Part shown: piece after piece, positions 21,147 to 31,563 of the stretch
Position numbering within the stretch: the stretch's first letter is position 1
How the letters are laid out: each line of letters opens with the position of its first letter
From: Xylanibacter ruminicola
GTDB lineage: Bacteria > Bacteroidota > Bacteroidia > Bacteroidales > Bacteroidaceae
Assembly: GCF_900142525.1 (NCBI RefSeq)
Contig: NZ_FRBD01000004.1
Location: 124,001-188,000, forward strand
DNA: 64,000 bases
Direction: 5' to 3'
Program-made: the position numbers and the translations under genes
Notes under the pieces: model-generated
What the model was told of the DNA's origin: nothing
Seen by the model: only the letters and a program-made list of their open reading frames with translations
Database searches by the model: none

Positions 21147-22622
21147 TTAATAATCAAAATCAGTAAATACAAAGAGTGACTCGCCTGGCATATCGAGATC
21201 CGTGCCATTTGCAAAATACAACTCGGGTATAACCTTTGCAGGTTCGAGCACACATTCATCCTTGATATTCAGTTTGTGCTCAGCAAAAACGAACTGCTTA
21301 CACGGAGCCAAATAATCAAAACCTTGAATATGAACTGTTTGTGCTTTTTTTGTAGGATTGAGCACGGCTAGCATTGTTTTGCCATCGTGCTTTACTTTGA
21401 GAGCCTTCACCATGGTGTTGCCTTTGACAGACGAAGCATAGACATCACATCCTGTTGGCATGTATCGGCAGAGAAGGCTCCACGCAAAGAACCATGGACG
21501 GATGGCTTCACCGTCGGCGCCGAAATACTCCTCACCAAGAATGTTCCAAAATCCCCACATCTTCAGTTGATCACCTTTATCACCAGCAGCATGCATGGCA
21601 TCATCGAGCATCCATGCCACTGAGCCCGAATAACCAGCATTGGCAGTCTGTATGACAGCATCTGCCATATCTGTTCCATACATATAGTCGAAGATAAACA
21701 TTTGCGAGTCTTCGGTTGATGCAAACGGACGGGCTGCAGCCCGACGTAGCATCTCCTGCTGATAGAGAGAATCTTGAGGTTCAACGAACTTCAGTCCAAT
21801 TTCGCCCATGATAATCTTTCGGCCAGAAGGAGTGGCATCTCTGTAAGCCTTGATGATCTGGCTATACTCACCACTATTCACAGTACATTTTGAAGGATAG
21901 GTATGGATGTCGAAGAGTCCAAATTCGAGCTCTCTGTTGGCCCTCTCAAGCCATGTAACCTCATCTGGAGTCCATATGGCAACGTCTGGACCGACGAGAG
22001 TGACCTTAGACAGCATCTTATTTTTCTTCAAACGGTTGTAGAAACATAGGGTGATGTCATGCCAGAGCGCATAGTTGCCCTCGGTAGTTGACCAGAAGCC
22101 ATTTGGCTCGTTAATCATATTGTAATACTTGATGCAAGTGTAGCCCTTTTCCTCGATGAGCCAAGTAACATAGTCGGCAGCCAATTCCACTTTCTTTTTG
22201 TCATACTCAGGGATTTTTGCATCAGCCAGTCCCCATCCCCAATCACCGAACACAACTATCACTCCACGACTCTGGCAATAATCGAGGATATGTTTAATCT
22301 GGTCGAAGTTGCCTTCAGGAAAGAGTTGGTTGTCGAGTATAAGACTTGACGTATTATGGACCACACGCATGAGTTGTGGACGCATAAAATCCAAACGGCG
22401 ATATATTTTCTGCCAATCTTGTTCGCTAATCTGCAGTTTCACGCTGCCATAATCCAACTGATACGGATCCCACTGTACACCATTACCTATATAACCAGAA
22501 TTGGTTACCTCCTGGCTAAAGGTCACTGTAGTGACTTTATCTTCAGGTTGTACCGCCAAAAGATAATTGCATGTGAAAATCAGAGATGCTACCAAACAAA
22601 ACATTTTTTTCTTCATAAACAT
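21147..22622 (-). CDS. Clan GH-A glycoside hydrolase (GH5/GH39-like)
   Basis: A 491-residue exported glycosidase; the start may be the first ATG or the one two codons later (MKKKMF), before a signal peptide. It is a (beta/alpha)8 barrel of clan GH-A: the acid/base Glu172 is in YYNMINEPNG and the nucleophile Glu274 in KIIMGEIGLK. HTYP and a C-terminal beta domain (about 400-491) are present. The motifs fit GH5 or GH39-like enzymes, and the family could not be fixed by eye. In this locus a role on mannan or glucomannan oligosaccharides is inferred. It lies 11 bp upstream of the GH2 beta-mannosidase gene. Confidence 0.75.
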   Translation of the reverse strand: MFMKKKMFCLVASLIFTCNYLLAVQPEDKVTTVTFSQEVTNSGYIGNGVQWDPYQLDYGSVKLQISEQDWQKIYRRLDFMRPQLMRVVHNTSSLILDNQLFPEGNFDQIKHILDYCQSRGVIVVFGDWGWGLADAKIPEYDKKKVELAADYVTWLIEEKGYTCIKYYNMINEPNGFWSTTEGNYALWHDITLCFYNRLKKNKMLSKVTLVGPDVAIWTPDEVTWLERANRELEFGLFDIHTYPSKCTVNSGEYSQIIKAYRDATPSGRKIIMGEIGLKFVEPQDSLYQQEMLRRAAARPFASTEDSQMFIFDYMYGTDMADAVIQTANAGYSGSVAWMLDDAMHAAGDKGDQLKMWGFWNILGEEYFGADGEAIRPWFFAWSLLCRYMPTGCDVYASSVKGNTMVKALKVKHDGKTMLAVLNPTKKAQTVHIQGFDYLAPCKQFVFAEHKLNIKDECVLEPAKVIPELYFANGTDLDMPGESLFVFTDFDY

Positions 22623-22716
22623 ATTACATTCTATTTGTCAGAACAAGAGACTGTTATTTTGTATTCATCTGAAAAAAGAAATCAAAGAAGAAGTGATGCC
22701 GAAGCAGTGGATTATT

Positions 22717-23853
22717 TTAATGAAACAAAGCCGTTGCAAAGTCACGCAATTGCTCTCTCCAGAATTGCCATTCATGACCATGCTCACTATGATGGAACAC
22801 ATAGTTGATGCCTTTCCTGTCGAGCAGTTGACAGAACTCCTTGTGCCCTTCCCACCGTGTGTCCTTTGTGCCACACGAAATCCAAAGCAGTGAAAGCATA
22901 GAATTCACTCTTGCAGAGTCATCAATACTTACCACACCATATTTAGAATAGTCCCAAGAAGAGTCGCTCAGTAGACCAGAACAGAATTCACCTATCGCGG
23001 AGAACAACTCAAGATGACGCATACCAATGACAAAAGCCTGTCCGCCACCCATTGAAAGACCAGCTATAGCACGCCACTTGCGGTCGGTAAGTACACGATA
23101 GCGGTTTTCAACGAGCGGTATAACATCTTTGAGGAGTTCTTCCTCCAATGCCGCCATACCCTCTACATTACTCCCGCCTGCCCAGGAACCGTCGGTAAGA
23201 CCATTGGTCATAACAACAATCATCGGCCGAGCCTTACCCTCTATAATAAGGTTGTCCATAATTGCATCAGCCGATGCAGAACGAATCCAACTACTCTCGT
23301 CGTCACCTCCACCATGCCGGAGATACAGTACCGGCAGTCTAATTTCCGGATTTTCATAATACGCAGCAGGGATGTATACATATATCTTTCTACGCTGAGA
23401 AAGTGGGGTCGAAATATAACTGATTACATCGACCTCACTGCCCGCATAGACATACTGATCGAAACGAGGAACAGATGCACATACTTCAACAATGCTTCCA
23501 TACACTTCTGTGCCAAATTTAACTTTAGGATTCTTATAATCTAATACCTTCAAACCATCTATCTCGAACTTGTATTCATAGATGCCCGGAGACACAGGAC
23601 CGATTGTTGTTTCCCAGTCACCTTCAGCGTTCTTGTGCATATTGACAATCTTTGCATCCCACTCACCAAATACAAGTTTTACTTCCTTGGCATTGGGGGC
23701 GGGTGTACGAAAAGTAATGTGTCCATCTGCAGTCACCACAGGCGAATAATTCTGCGTTTCAGGCGACCACCAACCTTCTGTTGAGAATGCCTGTCCATTT
23801 ATTGAGACATATGAAAACAGAAAAAGTAAAAGGACGAAAAGTTTTTTTTCCAT
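22717..23853 (-). CDS. CE1-like esterase with N-terminal CBM48/E-set domain (mannan locus)
   Basis: A 378-residue exported esterase (signal peptide 1-20), paralogous to the two esterases at 2.7-5.1 kb. An E-set/CBM48-like module (about 35-125) is followed by an esterase D-type alpha/beta-hydrolase. Motifs are LRHGGGDDESSW, GLSMGGG (Ser266) and the C-terminal His of HSEHGHEWQFW. Since it lies inside a mannan locus and plant mannans are often O-acetylated, an acetyl-mannan esterase role is the simplest inference. Feruloyl or other ester specificity is not excluded. Confidence 0.85.
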   Translation of the reverse strand: MEKKLFVLLLFLFSYVSINGQAFSTEGWWSPETQNYSPVVTADGHITFRTPAPNAKEVKLVFGEWDAKIVNMHKNAEGDWETTIGPVSPGIYEYKFEIDGLKVLDYKNPKVKFGTEVYGSIVEVCASVPRFDQYVYAGSEVDVISYISTPLSQRRKIYVYIPAAYYENPEIRLPVLYLRHGGGDDESSWIRSASADAIMDNLIIEGKARPMIVVMTNGLTDGSWAGGSNVEGMAALEEELLKDVIPLVENRYRVLTDRKWRAIAGLSMGGGQAFVIGMRHLELFSAIGEFCSGLLSDSSWDYSKYGVVSIDDSARVNSMLSLLWISCGTKDTRWEGHKEFCQLLDRKGINYVFHHSEHGHEWQFWREQLRDFATALFH

Positions 23854-23884
23854 TTTTTTAACGCTTTGAATATTATCACTTTGA

Positions 23885-25369
23885 CTATTTGTTCCATTCC
23901 AATGTCACGACACTGCCACTCTCCACCGGAATCTCGCAGTACTTACCATGATATCTAACCCATACCGATTCAGAAAAAGAATGGGTGTTGGCAACAACAA
24001 GAACGATTCTTCCGTCGGGAGTTTCAAATGCCACATTAGGCAACACCCCCGAATGCTCGTACTCGACAGCACGCATTGTTCCTACCGACTGTTCGTCCTC
24101 AAAAAGGATGGTACCTTTGTCGGTTGGTGACGTACTTGAGATGCGATAGGAACCTGCAGGCACAAACTCAGAGGCGTGGGCCAAACCGTAGAATGCAATG
24201 TTCCTGTGCCACTTGTCGCCTGCTATGGTAACAGCACCATGACAGAAAGGACAACCACCATTATCAGTATGCGGACCAGCATCAGTGTCAGCTGCAAGAT
24301 TCCAAAGAATAACGTTGGTCGACCAATTGCGCACAACATTCACCACTACTCTCTCTACCACAGGCGCTATAGTGGCAGTAGCACTGCCAGAACGATCTAT
24401 AATCATTTGTTCTGTGAAGAAGATGTCTTTGTCGGGACGCATCTCATGAACAGTTGTCATGCCAGAGTGGTCGCCCATGTATTGATGGAAAGCAACACCA
24501 GAGGCATACTGCGATGCTTTCGAATTACTGAGTATGGTGAGAGGATAGTCGGGACGGTCACAGTTATGGTCGAACAATACAATATCAGTTGTGATACCAT
24601 TTTTGCGAAACTGAGGCCCGAGATAGTCAGCAATAAACTCGGCCTGTTCCTGAGGAGTCCATGCCATACTGGGAGTGTTGCGAGAATTAAGAGGTTCGTT
24701 CTGAATTGTAAGTGCAGAAATCGTTATGCCATGCTTAGCCATTTCCTGAATGTATCTGACGAAATAACGGGCATAGACATCGTAGCATTCCTTTCGCAGC
24801 TTGCCACCCTGCACTTCGTTATTTGTCTTCATCCATGTTGGGGCAGACCATGGTGATGCCAATATTTCGATGTCAGGGTTGACAGCCAGTATCTCCTTCA
24901 TAACAGGAACAACATCATTCAAGTCCTGAGCCAGCGAGAAATTCTTTAGCTTCCAGTCACTCTTGTCACGAGGCATATCGTCGTAAGAGAATACAAACGA
25001 GTTCATATCAGAGGCTCCAATTGTCAAACGAATATAACTGATGCCAGCCTGCCCCACTCCATTGCCAAAGAGCGAGAGGATAAGATCGTGACGGGCTTCG
25101 GCACTCATTGCCATCATCAGTTCAGCACTGCCGCCAGTGAGAGCATATCCGAAACCACGCATTTTCTGGAAGTGCAGTCGTTCATCGACGGTGATGGGTA
25201 CACATCGGTCGGTCGACTTGTCAGAGAATGAATATACCTGAGGTCTAGGAGCAACACATGACCGACCGTCAGGAGTTGTCTCCCAAACTTTCAAGTTTTG
25301 AGCGATTGCTACTGCTGACAGTTGTAAGCAACCTGTCAAACAAAGTATCTTTACCAAAGTTTTCTTCAT
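23885..25369 (-). CDS. GH30 glycoside hydrolase
   Basis: A 494-residue exported family 30 glycosidase (signal peptide 1-23). The barrel carries MRGFGYALTGGSAELM at its start, ASPWSAPTWMKTN, the acid/base Glu225 in LTIQNEPLNSRNTP and the nucleophile Glu320 in FFTEQMI. A C-terminal side beta-domain (about 400-494) is typical of GH30. Known members include beta-glucosylceramidases, beta-1,6-glucanases and beta-xylosidases. Its presence in a mannan-type operon is not standard and suggests a beta-glucosyl linkage or a mixed substrate. It lies 18 bp after the DUF5060 glycosidase gene. Confidence 0.88.
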   Translation of the reverse strand: MKKTLVKILCLTGCLQLSAVAIAQNLKVWETTPDGRSCVAPRPQVYSFSDKSTDRCVPITVDERLHFQKMRGFGYALTGGSAELMMAMSAEARHDLILSLFGNGVGQAGISYIRLTIGASDMNSFVFSYDDMPRDKSDWKLKNFSLAQDLNDVVPVMKEILAVNPDIEILASPWSAPTWMKTNNEVQGGKLRKECYDVYARYFVRYIQEMAKHGITISALTIQNEPLNSRNTPSMAWTPQEQAEFIADYLGPQFRKNGITTDIVLFDHNCDRPDYPLTILSNSKASQYASGVAFHQYMGDHSGMTTVHEMRPDKDIFFTEQMIIDRSGSATATIAPVVERVVVNVVRNWSTNVILWNLAADTDAGPHTDNGGCPFCHGAVTIAGDKWHRNIAFYGLAHASEFVPAGSYRISSTSPTDKGTILFEDEQSVGTMRAVEYEHSGVLPNVAFETPDGRIVLVVANTHSFSESVWVRYHGKYCEIPVESGSVVTLEWNK

Positions 25370-25387
25370 GAATATATTTTTACTAAA

Positions 25388-27001
25388 CTATTCAATAACA
25401 AAGACTTTCTCTGCATAAGGTTTTACGTAAGTGCTGATTGTGCCTTCAAACTTTCTTCCCTTACCCCATACAGCCTTCTCGATATTTAATTCGCGAAGTG
25501 TACCACAGGCTTCAACCTGTACCTTCTTCATGGCACGCTTTGAGTCATTGAAGAGATAAACATAAGTCTTCGTTCCACACTTTACGGCAAATGCCTGACC
25601 ATTGTCAGCACATACCTCGCAGGGCACAAAACGACCTTTACCGCTTTCTATCATTTCCTTATTGACCAAGGCTGGAGCACGGAAAAAGCGCTGCATATTG
25701 CGATTGTCGAAATATTCCCACCACCAGCTCATAGGGGTTACTGGGGTTGGCGAAAACAAGCCATACCACAGACCACGACGGAAATCCACATCCATACCAT
25801 CTGCAAAATCATCGAAATTCTTCGACCAGTCCCACTCGTAACCAAATTCGCCTATAATATAAGGTTTTCCAAATTTCTGAGTATAGTCCTTGATAGTAGT
25901 TGGGATGACTGATGTTTGGTTATAGATATGCTTCTGGTTAATATCCATATCTGTAATGGAGTTAAGCCCTTCCAGATCACGGTGTGAGATTGACGTTGTG
26001 ACAATATGTTTGAAAGCATCAATGCTCTTGATATAACGAGCCATTTGAGCATGCCAGTCAACAATATCCTTTGCAGGGATAGGATGTTTACTATCGCGAT
26101 ACTGGATGTTGTCAATTTCATTAAAAAACTCCCACATTGCTATGGCCTCACTGTAGCCCCAACGAGCTACGATGTAGCGCAGACGGTTACGATGAGCGGC
26201 CATTGCTTTTTCGCTTACAAAGAATTCGCTATTGGTGTGTGCTTCGCCGGCTCCGATGCAGAGCATAATCTTTATACCGAGTTTTTCACATAACTCAATA
26301 GTCTCGTCCATACGTTTAACTGCGCTAGGGTTGATGTAACCATCACATACCTCATAGCGAATATTGTTGAAGTGGTCTTTCCTGTCTATCGGGAAATTCC
26401 AACTACACATCCATATACGAGCAAAATTTCCACCGTTTTCAGCGAACTTCGGTAGCATTGCCGGATAGTTAAACCTGTCGTGCTGTTCGTGCAACTTTTT
26501 GAAATACTTAGAGTCATCATTCGCTCTTGACTCCCAACAGAGATTCTCACCTATACCACGGAAAGGTGTTCCATCATCATAACGCAGGCTCCAATTGTCG
26601 GCAATATGTAGAATACCGTGACCATTACTTTCTTTCACATTAAGTTTGTAAGATTGTGAGACAGATTCCATCCCCGGCTGAGTATAACGCATTATATAGG
26701 TGTGCTGGCCTGCGGCTTGTGGCGTGTATCTTACAGCCCAATGGCTCGTCTTGCCAGATTCACCTTCTACAAAAAATGCAGGCACTACACTGTTTTTGCC
26801 ATTCGGTGCAGTCACAATCATATCAAGACGTGCCTCTTCCTGTCTGTAAGGATTGGCCCACTCACCTTTCAACTCCACGTCTATATCCATACGCTCATAG
26901 AGAGCGCAGGACATAGATTGCGGATTTACCTTTATAATCTGGGCATCGGTTGTCAGAAACGTAAGAAGACAAACAGTCAACAATAATATATATCTCATCA
27001 T
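25388..27001 (-). CDS. DUF5060-containing clan GH-A glycosidase
   Basis: A 537-residue exported protein (signal peptide 1-20). Residues about 25-125 form a DUF5060-type Ig-like domain. Residues about 140-450 form a clan GH-A barrel with candidate acid/base Glu295 in WEFFNEID and nucleophile Glu385 in YIIGEFGYEWDW. A short C-terminal beta domain follows. DUF5060 proteins are frequent in Bacteroidetes polysaccharide loci and several are annotated as GH5-like enzymes; I do not assign a family number. In this context an action on mannan or glucomannan oligosaccharides is inferred. It follows the SusD gene by 10 bp. Confidence 0.75.
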   Translation of the reverse strand: MMRYILLLTVCLLTFLTTDAQIIKVNPQSMSCALYERMDIDVELKGEWANPYRQEEARLDMIVTAPNGKNSVVPAFFVEGESGKTSHWAVRYTPQAAGQHTYIMRYTQPGMESVSQSYKLNVKESNGHGILHIADNWSLRYDDGTPFRGIGENLCWESRANDDSKYFKKLHEQHDRFNYPAMLPKFAENGGNFARIWMCSWNFPIDRKDHFNNIRYEVCDGYINPSAVKRMDETIELCEKLGIKIMLCIGAGEAHTNSEFFVSEKAMAAHRNRLRYIVARWGYSEAIAMWEFFNEIDNIQYRDSKHPIPAKDIVDWHAQMARYIKSIDAFKHIVTTSISHRDLEGLNSITDMDINQKHIYNQTSVIPTTIKDYTQKFGKPYIIGEFGYEWDWSKNFDDFADGMDVDFRRGLWYGLFSPTPVTPMSWWWEYFDNRNMQRFFRAPALVNKEMIESGKGRFVPCEVCADNGQAFAVKCGTKTYVYLFNDSKRAMKKVQVEACGTLRELNIEKAVWGKGRKFEGTISTYVKPYAEKVFVIE

Positions 27002-27010
27002 AACAGACTA

Positions 27011-28681
27011 TCAATATTTAGGATTTTGTTCCAATGTGCCGTTAGAGTTCTCTATCTCTGAACGGAGCAGTGGCAAATAATAATTTCTCTCATAGAACAC
27101 ACGTGAGGCAACATCGACAACAGAATACGAGTATACTTCACCCGATTTATTGATCTTCACACCTTTCACTGGCTGATTCAATATGGTCATCGCGTCATTC
27201 CAGCGCAATAAGTCCCAATAACGATGATCCTCAAAGGCAAGTTCTATCTGTCGTTCATGCTTGACTGCTTGGCGGAATGCCTCGATGGACGATACGTCGA
27301 CTGCAGGAAGACTAACTGAAGCCCTGTCGCGCACCTTCTGCAGTGCATCCTTTGCCGACATAACATATCCGTCAGGAGCATTCATAGGACCAAAAGCCTC
27401 ATTCATGGCCTCAGCATAATTGAGAAGGATTTCTGCATAGCGGAAAGCCACCCAGTTATGCTGGGCTGTTTGCCCCTGAATCAGATTCAACCCATCAGTA
27501 AGAAACTTCTTAAGGTAGTAACCTGTAGGACTTGCGTTGGCATTAGCCATATCATCGGTTTCACCAGGAGCCTGTGATATGGTTCGTCCGTTCCACAAGC
27601 TACCATTGACTACAACAGAAGCTGCAAGGCGTGGGTCACGGTTTGCATAAGGATTGCTTGGATCAGGCTCGCCTATGTATTCATACTGGCTTACGAGGTT
27701 CTCTGTCGGACAAACACCACTCTTACCACCAGGGGTGGCGATTGGATAGTTAGCCTGTTCAAGACTGTTTGATGCAGCTCTGCGAACCAGATAGATTGTT
27801 TCCGGACTTGTGAGCGATGTTTCACCATTGAAATAGTTCTCATAACTTGAGTCCAGTTCATAGTGGATATCACTATTTGCAAGAAATTCATTAGCAGCCT
27901 GTGCGGCACGCATCCATTTAACATTGTCGCCTGTAGGATTATGCAATGGACTAGCAGCATAGAGCAATACGCGTGACTTTATAGCCAATGCTGCCCCCAA
28001 AGTGAAACGACCTTCACGGTCGGCATAGTTATTCCAATCTTTAGCCAGTTTATCCTTCCAAGTGTCAATCTCTTTTACAATATACTCGACACACTCATCG
28101 TACGAAGAACGGCTGATCATCTGACGATCATTTTGTGACATAGTCTGCTCGACGATAGGCATACCCCCATACATCTTTATTAGTTCGGCATAATAGTAGG
28201 CTCTTGCAATATGCGCCTCTGCTATATACCAATCGAGTGAGAGCAAATCGCGTTTGTAATTTTCCGCGTCAGTCACTAAGTTACGGTTCAGTTCAAGTAA
28301 TGCTTTACCTTTGCCATCAGCTACATAATCGAGGAAGTAATTCGCAGCACGTATACCTTCATAGCAATTGGTATAGAAATAGGACAGAGGATTAACATTG
28401 GTATTGACCATTCCTTTGTTAAAGTAGATGACATTCGAAGCGGCTGATGCCTGCTGAGCCTCGTCAGAGGCTGATGCAAAAATATTACCGTCAATTGCTG
28501 AATAGCCATAGTGTATTGGTGAATAGAATGCATTGGCAAAAGCCCAGATGCTACCTCTGTCAGTAGCCAAAGTCTCATTGGTTTGGTTTGTATCAAGACT
28601 TGTGTCGAGGAAGTCTTCACACGACGACATTGAGAAAATCAATGCAATCGCAATAATAATATGATGTTTCATCTTTTTCAT
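27011..28681 (-). CDS. SusD/RagB-family outer-membrane glycan-binding lipoprotein (copy 1)
   Basis: A 556-residue lipoprotein (lipobox SMSSC, Cys21). It has the SusD layout: the N-terminal conserved segment after the lipid anchor (EDFLDTSLDTNQ), the alpha-helical tetratricopeptide-like scaffold (ARAYYYAELIKMYGGMPIV, AALAIKSRVLLYAASPL) and the C-terminal RagB motif (FEDHRYWDLLRW). SusD acts as a lid over the SusC barrel and binds the glycan at the cell surface. It is paired with the SusC gene 7 bp upstream. Glycan-binding residues cannot be picked out by eye. Confidence 0.93.
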   Translation of the reverse strand: MKKMKHHIIIAIALIFSMSSCEDFLDTSLDTNQTNETLATDRGSIWAFANAFYSPIHYGYSAIDGNIFASASDEAQQASAASNVIYFNKGMVNTNVNPLSYFYTNCYEGIRAANYFLDYVADGKGKALLELNRNLVTDAENYKRDLLSLDWYIAEAHIARAYYYAELIKMYGGMPIVEQTMSQNDRQMISRSSYDECVEYIVKEIDTWKDKLAKDWNNYADREGRFTLGAALAIKSRVLLYAASPLHNPTGDNVKWMRAAQAANEFLANSDIHYELDSSYENYFNGETSLTSPETIYLVRRAASNSLEQANYPIATPGGKSGVCPTENLVSQYEYIGEPDPSNPYANRDPRLAASVVVNGSLWNGRTISQAPGETDDMANANASPTGYYLKKFLTDGLNLIQGQTAQHNWVAFRYAEILLNYAEAMNEAFGPMNAPDGYVMSAKDALQKVRDRASVSLPAVDVSSIEAFRQAVKHERQIELAFEDHRYWDLLRWNDAMTILNQPVKGVKINKSGEVYSYSVVDVASRVFYERNYYLPLLRSEIENSNGTLEQNPKY

Positions 28682-28688
28682 AATAGTT

Positions 28689-31517
28689 TTAGAATGTTAT
28701 ACTTACTCCTGCATTAAATGACTTCATCATAGGATAACAACTTGCTACATTCTCAGGATCGATGTTATAGTCTTTTAATAGCGAACTGATCGTAAAAAGA
28801 TTGTTTGCGTTAAAATAAACACGCAGGTTTCCGATACCAACTTTTTTCAACATCTCTGAACTGAAGTTATATCCAAGTTCTACTGTACGAAGTTTGAGAT
28901 AAGAAGCATCTTTCACCCAGAATGAACTGAGTTGGTAGTTGTTCTCATTGCTCTGTGTTGTCAGACGAGGATAGGTGGCATTTGCACGGTTATCGATACC
29001 CTCAGTAGGATAATATGCCCATGCACCCTTTGCTATGTCAAAGGCATTGCCATTGTCCACAAATGCCACGACCTGATCCCAGTTGTCAAGCAGGTTGGCA
29101 GATACACCGGCAGTTCCTTGAAACAGGACTTCAAGGTCGAAACCTTTATAACCCACCTTGCCACCAAAACTGTAATACCACTCAGGATATTCTGAACGGC
29201 CTATTGCCGTAACATCATTCTGGTCTATCACGTTGTTGCCATCAAGGTCCTTGTACTTGAGATCACCAGGCTGTACTGCTCCAAACGCAGGAGTAATACC
29301 TCCAAGGAGATTGCCATTTGCATCGAAATCGGTAATGTCGTAGAATCCATCTGCAACAAGACCAATGAGAGTACCATAGGCACGGCCAGTCTTTGCACTG
29401 AAGGCATTGGCTGTAGGTACCTCCTGCATATCATCTATTCGATTCTTGTTGTACGACATCATACCATTTACACGATAGTCCACATCTCCACATTTACCGG
29501 TATAGACTGCAGAAAGATCAACACCATAGCTTGTCATCTTGCCGAGATTTGAGAAATAGTATTGTTTGCCATAGTACCCCATGAGGGAGTTGTCAATGGT
29601 CAGAATGTCGTAGCGCTTGTCAAGATAAGCATCTACAGTGAGTTCGAGTCCATGAAACAACGTTGCATCAATGCCAAAATTATACTTCATACTCTTTTCC
29701 GCATGTGCCTTCTCGTTAGGAATGAACATTGGCACGTACGTAGTCTGCCAGTTGCCCTGGTTCTTTCCTGTGTAGAATGAGCCGATGAAACTGTATGTAA
29801 AGAAGTCCTTGAAGAGGTAGCGACCTGATGTATTGAAACTTGAGAGGGCCTCTGTAGTAGACGACTCTGACGAGCCAGTAAGACCTGCTGATGCACGTAT
29901 CTTTAGATAATTGACAACATCATTATCCTTAAGACTATTCTCTTCACTGGCAACCCATGCAAGCGATAGTGCAGGATATGTACTCCAACGATTGCCCTTA
30001 GCATAAGCATCATTACCAAAACGAGAGAAAGCCAATTCTACAATATATCGGTGATCGTATTCATAATGAGCAAAACCATATAGATTCAGCGTGTTGTACT
30101 TGTAACGGTACGAGTCGTGACTTTCGCCTTTGTATGAAGACACATTCCAATTAAGCATTGCTGAGAAAGCATGTTTGGCGAATGTACGGTCATAACCGGC
30201 TGTGAATTGATACTGCTTCCAGTCTTGCAATCCGTTCGAGCCATAACCGCTGGCTGTGAGAGATGTCGTTTCGTCAGTAGTAGTAGTGGCACCTTGATAC
30301 CAACGAGCATAGTTGCGTGTCTTGCTATAGGCGCTGAGCGTGTAGTTATAGAATGAAACCGACTGCTTCAGATACAAGCCCGGCGTCACCATATCCAAAC
30401 GCTCACGTACCGAGAAGTTAGTCTGCAGCGTACGGGCTTTGGATGACTGCCATCCCAAGGCATTTATTGAGCCATATGGGTTGTTTGGATAGATAGCTGT
30501 ACCTGAATAGTTACCTTCCTCCACATTATCGTATATCTGGTATATGTTTGAAGGATATCGTGAGAGGTCGGTAAAGAGCTGAGATATGGAGTAGTTGGGA
30601 CGTTTTATATTCTCAATACGTCCACCCATATCAAGTTTCACGTCAAATATGTCAAGGACATTAAAATCAAGGTTAGCACGAACATTATATTTCGCATATC
30701 CCAGATTCTTAGTCTGGTCTGTATTCGGAACATTCAGTATACCTGAATTGTTCAGGTATCCCAAATCGATATTGTAGCGTGCATTCTTCGAACCTCCATT
30801 GAATACGATATCACCTTCCAGAAACTGACCACTACTTTTCAGCGCCTCGTCATACCAGTCAATATTTATGCCATTCCCATTCTTATAAGCAGCCAACTGA
30901 TCAACAGAGTAGACTGGTGACCATATCATTCCATTGTCGTTTGATACTGCTTGGTTATAGAGCGAAGCATAGTCGTAGGAATTAAGTGGCTTATTGGTCT
31001 GCGTAGGCATTTGTACCCCCATGCGTAGACGTGCGTTGATGGTTGCCATACCAATCTTTCCACGCTTGGTCTTGATTTCAATCACACCATTGGCACCTTT
31101 CTCACCATAAATGGCAAGTGCAGCAGCATCCTTGAGTACAGAGACACTTTCTATCTCTGAAGGAGAAAGCCCCGACAAATACTGGGTGGTAACCTCAAAT
31201 CCATCAACAAAGACTTTTGCTGTATTCCAACTGCCAATGCCAAAGCTACCCATGCCACGTACCAGATACTGAGCATTGTTCGCTCCTATTTCTCCTGTAC
31301 CTTCCTTAACGATCAACCCCGATAGTTTACCCACTAGGGTATTAGTGAAGTTTGATGTAACGGTTTTATATAGATCGTCACCAGTCACGGAAGATGTTGA
31401 AGTGGTCGTGACATTCTCAGCCTTCGACTCTTCTGATGGAGTGTCGTTTTGGGCTTTGAGAGTTACTGGGGCAAATGGCAGCAAACCTATGGCAACAGTT
31501 ATAATTTTCTTTTTCAT
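28689..31517 (-). CDS. SusC/RagA TonB-dependent transporter without the N-terminal carboxypeptidase-like domain (copy 1)
   Basis: A 942-residue outer-membrane transporter that imports oligosaccharides using TonB energy. It has a signal peptide (1-22), a short Ser/Thr-rich linker, then a plug domain starting near residue 48 ([51 protein letters not shown]) and a beta barrel ending NAGVSITF. The usual SusC N-terminal beta-sandwich (CarboxypepD_reg-like) and an obvious TonB box (DEVVV) are absent, which makes it about 150 residues shorter than copy 2. It is paired with the SusD gene that follows after 7 bp. Confidence 0.92.
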   Translation of the reverse strand: MKKKIITVAIGLLPFAPVTLKAQNDTPSEESKAENVTTTSTSSVTGDDLYKTVTSNFTNTLVGKLSGLIVKEGTGEIGANNAQYLVRGMGSFGIGSWNTAKVFVDGFEVTTQYLSGLSPSEIESVSVLKDAAALAIYGEKGANGVIEIKTKRGKIGMATINARLRMGVQMPTQTNKPLNSYDYASLYNQAVSNDNGMIWSPVYSVDQLAAYKNGNGINIDWYDEALKSSGQFLEGDIVFNGGSKNARYNIDLGYLNNSGILNVPNTDQTKNLGYAKYNVRANLDFNVLDIFDVKLDMGGRIENIKRPNYSISQLFTDLSRYPSNIYQIYDNVEEGNYSGTAIYPNNPYGSINALGWQSSKARTLQTNFSVRERLDMVTPGLYLKQSVSFYNYTLSAYSKTRNYARWYQGATTTTDETTSLTASGYGSNGLQDWKQYQFTAGYDRTFAKHAFSAMLNWNVSSYKGESHDSYRYKYNTLNLYGFAHYEYDHRYIVELAFSRFGNDAYAKGNRWSTYPALSLAWVASEENSLKDNDVVNYLKIRASAGLTGSSESSTTEALSSFNTSGRYLFKDFFTYSFIGSFYTGKNQGNWQTTYVPMFIPNEKAHAEKSMKYNFGIDATLFHGLELTVDAYLDKRYDILTIDNSLMGYYGKQYYFSNLGKMTSYGVDLSAVYTGKCGDVDYRVNGMMSYNKNRIDDMQEVPTANAFSAKTGRAYGTLIGLVADGFYDITDFDANGNLLGGITPAFGAVQPGDLKYKDLDGNNVIDQNDVTAIGRSEYPEWYYSFGGKVGYKGFDLEVLFQGTAGVSANLLDNWDQVVAFVDNGNAFDIAKGAWAYYPTEGIDNRANATYPRLTTQSNENNYQLSSFWVKDASYLKLRTVELGYNFSSEMLKKVGIGNLRVYFNANNLFTISSLLKDYNIDPENVASCYPMMKSFNAGVSITF

Positions 31518-31563
31518 ATCATTTGACTTTTTTTTATTTCAAATTTCCAATTCTCAATTTGAA

